From: Brugia malayi
Taxonomy: Eukaryota; Nematoda; Chromadorea; Rhabditida; Onchocercidae
Assembly: GCF_000002995.4 (NCBI RefSeq)
Contig: NW_025062479.1
Span: 20,580,721-20,644,720, forward strand
Length of the DNA: 64,000 bases
Direction of reading: 5' to 3'
Positions within the stretch are counted from its first letter, which is position 1, and each line of letters starts with the position of its first letter. Under the pieces are notes generated by a model that saw nothing but the letters and a program-made list of their open reading frames with translations, made no database searches and had not been told where the DNA came from. The translations under genes and the position numbers were made by a program. This document shows, in pieces, positions 42,661 to 53,928 of this stretch.

Positions 42661-43958
42661 TTGCAGTTAAAAACATTAAAGCAAAACTTTAAAAAAATTC
42701 TTCAAAAATTTGTCTAAAGTTTGTGGAAGGGTGAAATTGTGTGGTTAATGTTTGCTTTAACAGCTTAACATTGAAGAAATGGAATGAGGATGTGGTATGG
42801 AATTACTACAAATTGGTAATAGAAAACGGCAAATGTTACATGTTGTAACTGAATCAGCAAAAGTTTGTTGACTTTTTGCAAACTATAACTTTTGAATAGA
42901 AAGAATAATTATCATCAATAAAGACGAAAAAGGGAAAAAAGCGCTTAGTAAAAGTAACCAAAATTTTACAAATGGATCTCACATTGGACAGATAATAAGA
43001 ATGCTGTTTTAAGAGAGTTGGAAAAGTGAGCAAATAAAAAAGTACTGAAAATTATTGATGACAGCGCTTAAACTGATTGTACATGTAATACTTGGAAAAA
43101 GAAGAAATTACTGAGAATTGGTAAATGTCGTGAAGATAAGTTGACTTTATGGGTTAGTCGAATATGCAGAGCAGGAATACTTAATACTTGAAAAGAAAAA
43201 TAAGACGATTGTGGACGATAGTGACTCCACCTTGATCACCATTAAAAGCCCTTATGTTGTTTAATCTTAGGTTTATATATGTTAAGAGTTGGGAATGATT
43301 TACAATAGACTTACAATGAATTACCATAGATATTAAACCGGATGTTCATTTAAATACAAGATAACAAAGATTAGCCTGTGAATTACCGTAGATATTAAAT
43401 TCATTTGCACACAGGAGATAGAGAAAAGAAAAAATGAGATTATTTGTGAATGTGAGAACAAATTGTTAACATTTGATAACAAATTTTTGGCATATGACTA
43501 ACTGGAATATTGCGATATTGAATTCGCGACAGAAGTCAAACATGTTGAAATTGAATCAATAAGGATTTATTGACATTTTGCAGACTATGACCTTTATATA
43601 GAAAGAATTTTTAAAGCTTTCAAAATTGCAAGCACATTTTTAGAGCAATTTGTAAACATAAAAGCAGATAATATGCTTAAATAAAATTAAACTACATTTT
43701 ATCTGAAATATACAAAAGAATGCAATTGCAAATCATTGATATCTTAGCAAATAATATTTATCCATTCCTATAAATAAAGTCAAAGACCACCATGACAAGA
43801 GAATGAATAGTACCACTATAAATTTCCATTCTCAAATGATCCTAAGCCTTGAAAACACCAATTTAGGTGATGTAGAAAATTCGATGATAGGTTCTGTCTA
43901 TAATATTGTATTATTTCATGTTCAGATATTTATTTAGGAACTTCATTGATATTTTAGG
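42661..43958. other. upstream region of serpin S1
   Basis: No gene. It contains a diverged direct repeat (about 42840-42910 and 43532-43610, sharing TGCAAACTATAACTTT / TGCAGACTATGACCTT and flanks). The stretch 42540-42790 is distantly similar to 46700-46930, outside S2, which suggests an old duplication of serpin flanks. Confidence 0.5.
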
Positions 43959-46140
43959 ATGATCAATCAAACAATCACAGCTGCACTGCTTCTTTTTGCG
44001 AGTTTTCAATTTGTAGTGATATTTGGAGAAATGTACGTTGGAGAACTAAAAATTTCTGAAATAACAAATATTTTTTGAACAAACTATTCAAATAGCTATT
44101 GCTAATGATGTCATTGCTAGCATCTTACCATCAACAAAAACACTTTTTTTTTGTTATATTTTTAATTTTAAATATATTTTTTAATCTTAAATTTTTTCTT
44201 CAATAAACTTTTCCAGTTCGTCGACGGACACTGCACAGTTCGACTTCGCTGTTGCTTTGATAAAAGAAATAGCACAGAACGATGAATCAACGATTTCATC
44301 CCCTGCTTCAATATCAACCGCACTCTTTATGCTTTATCTCGCAGCTGATGGTGAAACCAAGCAAAAATTGTCGGAAATTCTTGGAAGAAGTAATTACAAT
44401 TTTGAAGAATAATTTAATCGAGCAGTTTAATCTACTTTTAGGTCATTGGAAAGTTTCTTCTTGGCACTAAAAATGCCATATTGATCAAAGTTCATAAATA
44501 TTTAACTGATTCTTTTAGATGCAAGGAAAACACAAATTCAAGAATATTATGGTAAATTATTGGCAAGTAGCGATGGTACAAAGAGTAAAAGTTATATGCT
44601 AAATATAGCAAATCGTTTATATGTACCAAAAGAATTTTCAATAAAGCCGAGCATTCCCCATATATTTCAATTTTATTTTGGCGAAACGCTACATAGATTC
44701 AATGATGGACGAAGTGGTCAACTTATTAAGGCATGATTAATGATAAAAAATAAAAATGAATATGAAGAAGGGATAAGATAGTTGTTGTTATTGTTGTTTT
44801 TTAAATTTATTTATTCCTATTGCTATTTCCAGAAAATTCAATTTTGTTCATTTGATCTGCGATTTTCGATTAAGTACCGCAACATAATTCTTTTTTTCAG
44901 GAAATTAATAGATGGGCTTCGAAAAACACTCACAATAAGATTACAGAATTGGTAGAAAGGACCACAGTTGATTCAGAAACCAAAATGCTATTGCTGAACA
45001 CAATTTACTTTAAGGGTGTTTGGAAGAAACAATTCTCCACTGATTCTCAAAAGAAGTCGAATGGGGTAGACTTTTTGTTGAATATTATAGTTAGAACAAT
45101 CTATCAAATTTTTTTTTTTTTCTTTTCTGCATTTATTGTTTGTTCCAAATATGTTTGTATGTTAAGCGATTACATCGTGTTCAGATGCCAATGATGCAAT
45201 TAAATGCAGTACTGAAGTATTACGAAGACAAACTTGTACAAGTTGTCAAGCTTCCTTATGTCAGCGATAAAATAGAAATGGTAATTATATTGCCAAAAGC
45301 TCGTTTTGAATTACATAAGGTTCGCGAAGAGATGACAGGAAGGCATTTAAGACGGTACATTGAAAATGCTGTGCCAACTAAAGTAGAGGTAAATTACTAT
45401 TTTTTCTTTTTTTTCAAACAAATTACGAGAAATCATACGGAATGATGTGTTATGATAAGCAATTCTGAGTTGCCATTTGTCCGAAAAAACTCGTAAAGCA
45501 AGCACTTGCAGCAAATAAAGCAATTTCAAAGTGATCAGCGTGAAAAAATTTCTTCCTTGTCAAATTAATTCCTATAAATGTGTTTCATTGGCTGAAATTC
45601 TTGCATTTTAAACATTTTGAGAACCTCTTAGTAGATAATTTGTCTAGTTTGTTTCATTTTCAGTTACAATTACCAAAGTTTGGGTTGAAACAAGAATTAG
45701 ATTTGGCAAATATTTTGAAAAAGCTTGGCATGACAAATATTATCAGCAAAAAAGCCAACTTCAAAGCACTTACCGACAGTCCAATTTCCGTTGGCAATAT
45801 TATACATGGAGCTTCATTTGTGGTTTGTATGATCACGTTTTTTCGTTCAAAAATTAGCGGGTCCAAGAATTAAAAACACAACTGTTGGACTTTGTTTACT
45901 GTCGAGTATTTATAGGTAAATGGAAAAGGGATGGAAACAACAATGGAAATCGGATTTGGTTCTCCTGTATTCGTATTTCGAAAGAATATAATATTCAATG
46001 CTGATCAACCATTCCTGTTTTTTGTTGTTAGTAAGTCTCAACATGTTCTGTTTGCTGGCCAATGTTGTAAGAAAACAAAAAATCATGTGAAATTTGAAAA
46101 AAAGTTAAAACATCTGACACCTAAAAAACCATTATTTTAG
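43959..46140 (+). CDS. secreted serpin S1, divergent, probably non-inhibitory, seven exons, ~403-411 aa
   Basis: Serpin-fold protein with a signal peptide (MINQTITAALLLFASFQFVV). Exons: 43959-44032, 44217-44389, 44519-44730, 44901-45065 (or 45089), 45185-45388, 45664-45822, 45916-46140. Exon lengths match S2/S3 (173, 212, 204, 159), which supports the model. Exon 3 ends AAG|GCATGA: a GC donor where S2 has GT. Exon 4 lacks the usual FHIS segment of the paralogs; its donor is either GGG|GTAGAC or ATA|GTTAGA. The signature FNADQPFLFFV is intact. The hinge reads GKGMETTMEI rather than the inhibitory EKGTES(A/T)AAT, so insertion of the reactive loop, and inhibition, is doubtful. A basic tail (CCKKTKNHVKFEKKLKH and on) extends ~22 residues past the normal end. 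It could be a diverged functional gene or an early pseudogene. Confidence 0.82.
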
Positions 46141-47707
46141 ATTCCTAAACGTCTTAACCTATATCTCTTGCTTGTAATTTTGCTTCGTTCTATTATTTTT
46201 TTCACTTTTTGGAAACATTGAATCTTTAATGACCTTTCTGATCCATTTATATGTGTGCATGCATAAATAAATTTGTTCAGAGCATGAAAATGAAAAAAAT
46301 AAGAGAAATAATGATCTAATAGACTGCTGATTAGGCCATAACTAATAAATAAGAAAACAAACTATTATTTCAGCGTTTAGAGATAGATATATGCTTGAGT
46401 AAAATTGCATTTGATCCAATTCAGTGTTTAAGTAAATGTATTCCATAGCATTTTCTAATTATCATTTGTCGCACCTGGAGATTAAATTCTCATAATTACA
46501 AATATTTTTAAATTGTCATCATGTTAAATTAAATTATCATAATATTATTTAAATTGCCATAAAGTTATTCAAATAATCAAAATTTTTTTATGATAACAAT
46601 CTACACATGTACGTGTTTCAGTAATGTTTATAATACTTAAATCCAAGAAAAACCCAAGGTTTGGCAATCAAGGAAAGGCATATAACTGCTTAGTTGAAAT
46701 AATTGAGTGAGCAAAATTGACGCACATCATGTTTCACATCATGTTGCAATATTCATTGTTTCGTTAGTTAGTTTTTATAATTTATTTGTTGATGTAGTAA
46801 CATATATGACAGCAATTAAATATGAAGCTCAAGTAAAAGTGAAATTATATGGTCAATATTTGAGAATTTTAATAGGCTAACATGAAAGAAATGCTATGAT
46901 GATGCAATATAAACTGGATTGTGATAAAATTTTATAATGAAATTTTATAACCAATAACTACTCATGTTTTCCCAAATGACTTTTATTTACAATCAAATAA
47001 CATTTTTTTGTTTATTGGATCAATTAACTAATATTTTATTATCCTTTGTTTCAACCTTTACACCGTATTGCATTGCTAATTGGTTAATGAATTTTCATTA
47101 TGGGTGAAAAAAAAATTGGATGAATCCAATTTTGATAAAGATTGTATTTTCTGATATCATGGTGCAAAGGCATGAACAGAAGAATTACTCGAAATTACTA
47201 AATGTTATCCACTAACTTTTGTACTACCAATTATAATATTACATTTCTTGAAACTTATCACCATTCAAGAATTTCAATTTGCTTATTCCGGAGTAATTCG
47301 AAAGGCTCATTTAAATGGGAGAAAGTAACAGAATCACAAACTTCTTGCGTGAAAATCCCACTACAGTGTACAGTTCAGAATCTTGTCAACATCATTTTGT
47401 CACAAGCTGTATGTTGTAGATAACTAGAAGGATTAGAAAATGAAGTTAGAGAATTGATAAGAAAACACAAACTCCAGACAGTAATTGATGAAATAAGATT
47501 TTCTTAATGTCCGCATGCCGAATAAATTATGCATGTATTTTTTTTTTTTTTTGTGACTAAAATTTGGACTGAAGGAGAATTTGAAATTATTAATAAGGCT
47601 GTCAACATGTGCACACCTATTTCTTAATAGATTTATTGTAAAAAAATCAAGTCGCATCAAATATCAACATTTTGCAAAGCTTGAAATTCAAAGTATTATT
47701 CAGAGGA
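46141..47707. other. intergenic between S1 and S2a; start of inverted-repeat arm
   Basis: No gene recognised. From 46767 on it is the mirror of 63060-64000. How far the arm extends left of 46767 cannot be judged, because the partner sequence is beyond the window. Confidence 0.6.
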
Positions 47708-49723
47708 TCATTTCACATATTGACCTATGAATAGAACAGTCTTCAAATTGTCAACAATTGCAAAGAGGAATGGATGATCAGCAACAAAACGACGCTGCGT
47801 ACCCATACGATCTATTAAATCAACTACTGTGGCAGCCGTTGATTCCGTTCCTTTTTCATCTATCTGTAAGGAAAAGAATAAAATTTACAATTTCCAAAAA
47901 ATTTCAAAATATTCAGAAAGAAACGATTGTTAATTTTCCATTAAAAGAAAGTTCACACTAACCTCAATGAAGCCTGCATGCATAACTTTGCCAATAGAAA
48001 CTGAAACTGTATTATTTACTAGCTCTCCAAAACTGCCTGTTCCACTGAAAACATCTGTGATGCCAATTTTTTGTAGAGCTTCTTTCAGATCTAATTTTTC
48101 TTTCACTTGAAATTTTGGTATAATGACCTGAAGTAACTCCGAAATGACAGAAAGAACGGAATAAAATAAAGGTAGCAAGCAAAAATAAGCAACAAATCCA
48201 TTGGAAATGCTTTTTTTTTTTTTGTCACCCATAATTTTATGCACTAATTTGTTTAGCGAAGTTAATTACAATTGAATGAATCACTTACGGTAACGTAGTT
48301 TTTTTTTGCATCATTAATATATTTGAATAGATCTTCACCCGTTAATTTTGCTAGAACATCAGATAAGCCGAAGCGTGCTTTTGGCAGTATGAAAACCATT
48401 TCTATTTTAGGGCGAGTATAAGGTAGTTTGATAACTTGCACAAGATTATCTTCGTAATAAAGCAATTTAATGTCATTCATCATCATCGGTATCTGAACGA
48501 AAAGAAATGGTGATGAAAAAGTGCACATGTATTTATTTATTCAATGTGTAAGCATTCTAAAATAAATTAGAGGCTGCTAATTGTAACAAATATTAACATA
48601 TTTACTCGTTTCATTTCGTTTTCAGAAATGTGAAATTCTCTTTCTTTGGTCAAAATCTTCATGAATTGTTTTTTCCAAGTGGCTTTGAAGTAAATTGCAT
48701 TCATGAGCAAAATATTTGTATCCTTGTTGATACTGTCCTCATTTATTAAATCTTTAATTTTCTTGTTTGTTTTACTCGAAATCCATTTATTGATTTCCTA
48801 AAAATATATTAAAATTGAACATTAGCGCAGTGTTTGGTTATTTCGTTCCAAATTCATTAATTGGTGTTCGTGTAGATTTAATCTAGTACATATATATTAT
48901 TTCAGCCTCACTTCTCCATCTTCATATCATTTTTGCATTTCGTCAATGAACATACCTTAACAAATTCCTTCCTCTTCTCAAAACTAAATTCATGCATTGT
49001 TTCGTTGTAATACATTCGGAGCATTCTTTTGAAGCTGTCTTTTACAGAAAATCCCTCCCTTATGCAAAAACGATTTGCTACATTCAACTTGTATTTTTTG
49101 CTTTTTATGTTTGCGCTATCAGCTATTTGATTGGCGAAGTATTGTCGAAGATCAGATGTCCTTGCAGCTGAAAATTAAAATTAGTCAAAATCATTTTATT
49201 TCTGAAATATAATATATTCTTCCAATCATGACATTTTAGGCTACTGAAACCTTCGCTGCTTTGGTAATAAAATACAACTCATAAGAAAAAAATCTTAAAT
49301 TCAAATATTTTCACTCTATAGTTACTTCCACCAAGAATTTTCTGCAATTGCTCCTTCGTTTTGCCATCCGCTGCGAGGTAAACCATAAACAGTGAAGTTG
49401 ATACAGAAAGAGGAGATAGAATGGCTGATTTATCGTCCTTCGCTATTTTTTGCATTAAGCTCACCGTAAAGTTAAACAGCGCATGATCTAGCAATGAACT
49501 AAAAAAAGATCGTTAATGATGAGAAATAAAAATTCTGAATTTGGAAATGTACTAAGAAAAAAGTATCATTGATGATGGTTAGACACTAACAATAGCTTAA
49601 TTATTTCATTACTGTGAAATGTCTTTAGGAAAGCTTTAATTTTTCTACGTACAGTTCTCCAAATATCGATACAAACTGAATGCTTGCAAATAGAAGTAAT
49701 GCGGTGATGATTGCATAATTCAT
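47708..49723 (-). CDS. secreted inhibitory-type serpin S2, copy a, seven exons, 390 aa
   Basis: Same protein as S2b in the other arm, as far as compared. Exons: 49653-49723, 49326-49498, 48956-49167, 48606-48797, 48289-48492, 47963-48127, 47708-47863. A signal peptide (MNYAIITALLLFASIQFVSI) directs secretion. Serpin features include NAIYFKATW, the LPKARFGL strand region, and the signature FVADHPFLFAI. The reactive-loop hinge EKGTESTAAT (342-351) keeps the small residues of inhibitory serpins. Counting P17 as Glu342, P1-P1' is Arg358-Met359, which predicts a trypsin-like target protease. Sequons NET and NNT may be glycosylated. It is transcribed away from S3a, with a 1.64-kb intergenic space and a shared promoter-like block. 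Biological target unknown; secreted worm serpins are often proposed to act at the host interface or on worm proteases. Confidence 0.93.
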
Positions 49724-49815
49724 CTTTCTGAAATACTAATCTAGTACTCAACCTGCTGAAATAATGGAACACAAATAATGCTCTCGAATCCCGTAAATAT
49801 AATTATGAAAGCTTG

Positions 49816-49897
49816 GAATTAGCTCATAATCGAATATATAAAGCAAGAATTGCTGCTCCGTGGTCCAGCTTCATTTCTACCATCTAAAATAGATTGG
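49816..49897 (-). promoter_or_regulatory. conserved upstream block of S2a
   Basis: Mirror of the S2b block at 60870-60951. It shares with the S3 block TTTTAGAT, GGACC, then TATATATTCGAYTATGAGCTAATT. Confidence 0.5.
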
Positions 49898-50353
49898 AAC
49901 TACACAAGCCAGCAAAGTGTGGTGTCAGTAAGCTGGAAAGTATTTATATCACTGAGTTAAGTAAATTATCGATGTTTGTTTGTTATTTTCAACTCGCAAC
50001 CATTTACTCTTTCATTTCATATCTACCCCTTTAAGGTTACATATACATTTTGCAGACTGAAAGTGAGTGAATGCATTTATTTGTTTTTTTTTATCGTACC
50101 ATTCACTTGTGCAAACATTACCAAAGATTGTTTTCTGGTTATTCATTATTATTGGAAAAATTTTTGTACTACATTTTTTTCAATTCTTGATAAACGTAGT
50201 ATCTCAGGCAAAAATTTACATGAGACAAAATTATTTCTTTACTGTTGTTGCTCATAAAAATTTGATCATCTATCAAAACTTCTAAATATTTGCCATGTCA
50301 TTTCATTTTTTCAAAAAATTTAAAAAGTTTTCCCTAAGTTTCACATCCAATAA

Positions 50354-50609
50354 AATGTTTCAAGCTGCAAGCAATTCTCTGTTTAATTCTTAATTTGTAT
50401 TAAATCTACGAAGAAATCACAAATTCCTGCTAACAAAACAATGAATATTGCTATTCTTTGATAACATAATGTAAAACGTCAATTTTCCTTATTAGATTAT
50501 TTCAAATATACATTTTTTTTTCAGCAGCAATTCTTGAATACAAAACTTGTAAACATCACTGATATATAGTACCGTTGATACAATGAGTTGTAGAATGAAA
50601 CAGTGTCTT
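50354..50609 (-). repeat. serpin upstream-flank repeat, copy 2
   Basis: Reverse complement of 60157-60412 and similar to 42406-42660. Confidence 0.9.
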
Positions 50610-51154
50610 CTTCATATCTTATCAGAAATATTTTGTTAACAGTCAAAATGTTAATTTCATACTTCTATCATTGTATAATCATTTCTTTTTATCGCTGAAA
50701 ACATAAGCTAACGAAATTTGATCTTTCAACTTTTTAATATTATAATTTGAAAATATTTACAAATATGAGAATTAATTTTAAATTTCTAGGAAAAATTTAT
50801 TTTTTTCATCCTTTCTGCTGAATTATGCTTTCATTCCTATAGGTCAGGCTTTAAATTCGTACTGAATGAATTTCTTTAGTTCTGATTAAACAAGGTTAAT
50901 GTTTAAATTAATCAATTTACATTATGTTAATTGAAATAATGTCAAGTGTAAGTTTGAGTATAATTCATTCACATTTTCTTCAGGTGCAACTATCTAGTGG
51001 GAGTCCAAAGATATGCTTCTACCGCAGCAGAAATGACAAATATTGTTATTAATTTACTCGAATTTTGAGAAAGCTTCAGCGTCTATATGTTGCTTAAATA
51101 TAATTACTTGCTTAATACTATTACCCATTATTTCTTTTTTTTTTTTTTCATGTC

Positions 51155-51193
51155 TCAAAATAAACATGCTAAGAAACAGCATGTTTATTTTGA
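51155..51193. repeat. 16-bp perfect hairpin beside a T14 tract
   Basis: TCAAAATAAACATGCT (51155-51170) pairs with AGCATGTTTATTTTGA (51178-51193) around a 7-nt loop. It lies about 170 bp upstream of the S3a start and just after T14 (51135-51148). Mirrored in the other arm. Confidence 0.9.
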
Positions 51194-51260
51194 TATAAAC
51201 CACTCATTAATATAAGTACTTTGTAGCTCAGTCACTTCACTTAGCTAGCTCAAATTTTTA

Positions 51261-51339
51261 CAAACCATTTTAGATAGGTGGGCAAGTAAATTTGGACCGT
51301 GGGGCCGGCGATATATATATTCGACTATGAGCTAATTCT
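51261..51339 (+). promoter_or_regulatory. conserved upstream block of S3a
   Basis: Contains CATTTTAGATAGGTGG, GGACCGTGGGGCCGGCG, then TATATATATTCGACTATGAG and CTAATTC. The order and words match the S2 upstream block. It includes a TATA-like run about 50 bp upstream of the ATG. A ttttag acceptor, four bases before the ATG, may take a spliced leader. Confidence 0.5.
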
Positions 51340-51363
51340 ATATTATATTTGTATTTTAGAAAG

Positions 51364-53286
51364 ATGAACTGTGTAATTATCCCCGCATTATTTCTATTTG
51401 CGAACGTTCAATTTGCATTAATATTTGGAAAAATGTACGTCGAAAATTTTCTGAACAGCTAATATTTTAAAAGCAAATAAATAGCCATAGCTGATTTGTC
51501 ATTATTAGTATCTTACAATCAACAATAACACTTTCTTAGTTATGTTTTCAATTCCAATTTCTTTCACGTCTCCTTTTAACAGACTTTTTCAGTTCTTCGA
51601 TTGACTATGCACAATTTAACTTTGCGGTCAGCTTGTTGAAAGAAATAGGACAAGGTGGTAAATCTGCCATATTATCTCCTCTTTCCGTGTCAACCGCACT
51701 TTTTATGATTTATCTCGCAGCAGATAAAGAAACAAAGCAACAACTGCAAAATGTTCTTGGAGGAAGTAATTTTTGAAATTTCATTGAAAACTTGCTTTAT
51801 ACAGAAATGTTAACTGCATTAGAATTCCAGTGCTATAATTAACAAATTTTGGAAAGTTACACAAATAAAACATTTCAGCTGCAAAAAAAGCAGAAGTTCG
51901 AAAATATTTTGCCCATTTGCTGGCAGTTATTGATGCGAGAAAAAATGAAAACTACACACTGAATATAGCAAATCGTTTTTACGTACAGCAAGGATTTTCT
52001 GTAAAGGAAAGCTTTGCCAGAGTACTTAGATTTTATTATGGTGAAACATTACATAGTTTCAGTAACGAACAGAGTCAACAAGTTGCTCAGGTTTGATCTA
52101 TGATAAAAACAAAGATTAAATGAGTAGAGAAAGATGTAATCAGAAAGGAAGAATGATACAATGGTAGCTACTATCTCTTAAGTGGTTCTATTTCTTAGAT
52201 TCAGCAATTCCAATTGTTTAAAGAATTATTGTCTTTGATTATTGTAAATGACAATAGTAAAGTTCTCTTCCAGGAAATCAACAATTGGGTATCGCAAAAG
52301 ACTAATCGTAAAATAACAGAGTTAATAACAGCAGGCGATATCAATAAGAACACTAAAATGTTGCTACTAAATGCAATATACTTCAGTGGTACTTGGGAGA
52401 CACAGTTTGATGACATGAATACTCATGATGAAATATTTCATATTTCTCAGCACGAAACGAAAAATGTGAATATCTTCTGGAATGTCAAAATTTGAAGCGG
52501 CAAGCTGTTTCTTTCAAAACTCATTCATGTTGAATGAATTTGTCTGTGCTTTCTCTCTATCATTTCTATCTTCCTAGGTGTCAATGATGACATTACAATC
52601 GGAATTCCCGTACTATGAGGACCATTCTGTGCAAGTTATCAAATTGCCTTATATTGGTGAAGAAGTGGAAATGGTCTTCATATTGCCAAAAACACGCTTT
52701 GGCTTGCAAAATGTTCTGAGAAATTTAACGGGTCGAGATCTACTTTCATATATTTCTTCAGCTACACCAAACGATGTATCGGTAAAACATTGTCATTTGC
52801 TTTTTCCGATATGCTAATCGATTTGTAATTTTACAGTTTTATTGTTATCGATTTAATGTTCTTCGGCTTTCAGCTAAAATTACCGAAATTCCGTTTGGAA
52901 GGGAAAATGGATTTGAAAGAAACTCTACAAAAAATTGGTATTGAAGATGCTATCAGTGAAACAGCTAATTTCAGAGAGCTTACTAATGATGCAATCTCTG
53001 TAGGCAACATCATGCATAGAGGCTTCATTGAGGTTTGTGAAAATTCTCGCTAAATAAGAATATAATGTAATCTTTTTAATGACCGCTTGCTAAAAAAAAA
53101 CCATAGATTTTGGTTATTCACTTACAGGTGAATGAAAAAGGAACCGAGTCAGCTGCTGCCACGATGCTTGATTTAGTACCTCTCATATTTGCAGTACCTA
53201 GGCCATTCATTGCTGACCAACCATTCCTATTTGCAATTGTTAAGAACTTGAACACAATTCTGTTTGCAGGCCAATTTGCCAAGTGA
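51364..53286 (+). CDS. secreted inhibitory-type serpin S3, copy a, seven exons, 389 aa
   Basis: Exons: 51364-51434, 51593-51765, 51879-52090, 52274-52465, 52578-52781, 52874-53032, 53128-53286 (1170 nt, phase kept). Signal peptide MNCVIIPALFLFANVQFALI. Serpin landmarks are NAIYFSGTW, VSMMTLQSEF, LPKTRFGL and the signature FIADQPFLFAI. The hinge EKGTESAAAT (340-349) is fully of the inhibitory type. Counting P17 as Glu340, P1-P1' is Leu356-Ile357, which predicts a chymotrypsin- or elastase-like target, unlike S2. Sequons NYT and NLT are present. It shares gene structure with S1 and S2, so the three arose by duplication. It lies head-to-head with S2a, and its 3' end faces the spacer of the inverted repeat. 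Confidence 0.94.
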
Positions 53287-53853
53287 TTCTTTGTATAATT
53301 TTCAATGTTACGACTTCCATTAGAAAAACCAATCGTTTATAGACTTTGGTAAATTAGTTAAATTTGAATACGCTTACACATTTCTCACAACAACATTTCA
53401 TTTTCTTTCTTTCAGTCATCATTCGCGTTAAAATACAATAATTACAAATGCAAACTACAATTTCCATCTTAATCTGAGCTCGTGCAAAGTAAATCATTTT
53501 ATTTATGCTTTTTTCTAATTTTTAAAAAGAACTCAGGAATTCATTGCCTTCTGCTTAAAAGATACGGAGAAGAGTTTAATTAGTTACATAGTTACAAAAA
53601 ATTTTCTCCTCAGAAAAGGAATTACTGAGGAGAAATTAATGCGTATCGGGTTACATATTCACACTCTCGAAACCGCTAATGCAAAATGGGTGGAATATAT
53701 CCAGCATATTTTGACCTTATTAAAAACAGAAGAAGAAAAGACAAAGTATAGTAAAAGTATGGACGAAGACAAAAAAGGTATTTTAAAACTGATAAAAATA
53801 AATGACACTGAGCTACTACTGCAACGCTTCAAACAAGGCGGAACAAAAGATGA
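53287..53853. other. S3a 3' flank with a Gag-like fragment
   Basis: After the S3a stop, an open stretch on the plus strand (53639-53853 and on into the TA tract) encodes KWVEYIQHIL, EEEKTKYSKSMDEDKKG and LIKINDTELLLQR. Its pattern (an ANxKW motif, acidic spacer, then KG and LI) resembles the N-terminal region of BEL/Pao Gag. There is no complete gene here. Confidence 0.4.
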
Positions 53854-53869
53854 ACCAATTCATCAACAA

Positions 53870-53871
<2 letters not shown>

Positions 53872-53925
<54 letters not shown>
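53872..53925. repeat. (AT)27 microsatellite
   Basis: 54 bp of pure AT dinucleotide, beginning 19 bp inside the spacer from the inner end of the left arm. Confidence 0.95.

Positions 53926-53928
<3 letters not shown>

Larger units (their letters stand above)
49724..51363. other. divergent intergenic region between S2a and S3a
   Basis: No gene. It contains upstream blocks for both serpins (49816-49897 and 51261-51339), the serpin-flank repeat copy 2 (50354-50609), the T14 tract and a 16-bp hairpin. Mirror of 59402-61043. Confidence 0.7.
46767..53853 (+). repeat. giant inverted repeat, left arm (>=7.09 kb)
   Basis: Reverse-complementary to 56912-64000. Coordinates pair to a constant sum of 110767 from the outer end, 110766 after a 1-bp indel (A5 at 50156-50160 against A6), and 110765 after a second (T14 at 51135-51148 against T15). 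Elsewhere the stretches compared are identical. Only the inner 53786-53853 shows several substitutions. The arm carries serpins S2a and S3a in divergent orientation plus a Gag-like fragment at the inner end. Confidence 0.97.

Noticed and set aside
47202..47423. 73-codon plus-strand frame and its mirror at 63344-63565
   Set aside because: No family match or splice sites; duplicated only because it lies in the arm.
49976..50285. Plus-strand open frames of 93 and 72 codons between S2a and S3a
   Set aside because: Their mirror copies are altered by the 1-bp A-run indel, and they have no homology; they are chance frames in intergenic DNA.
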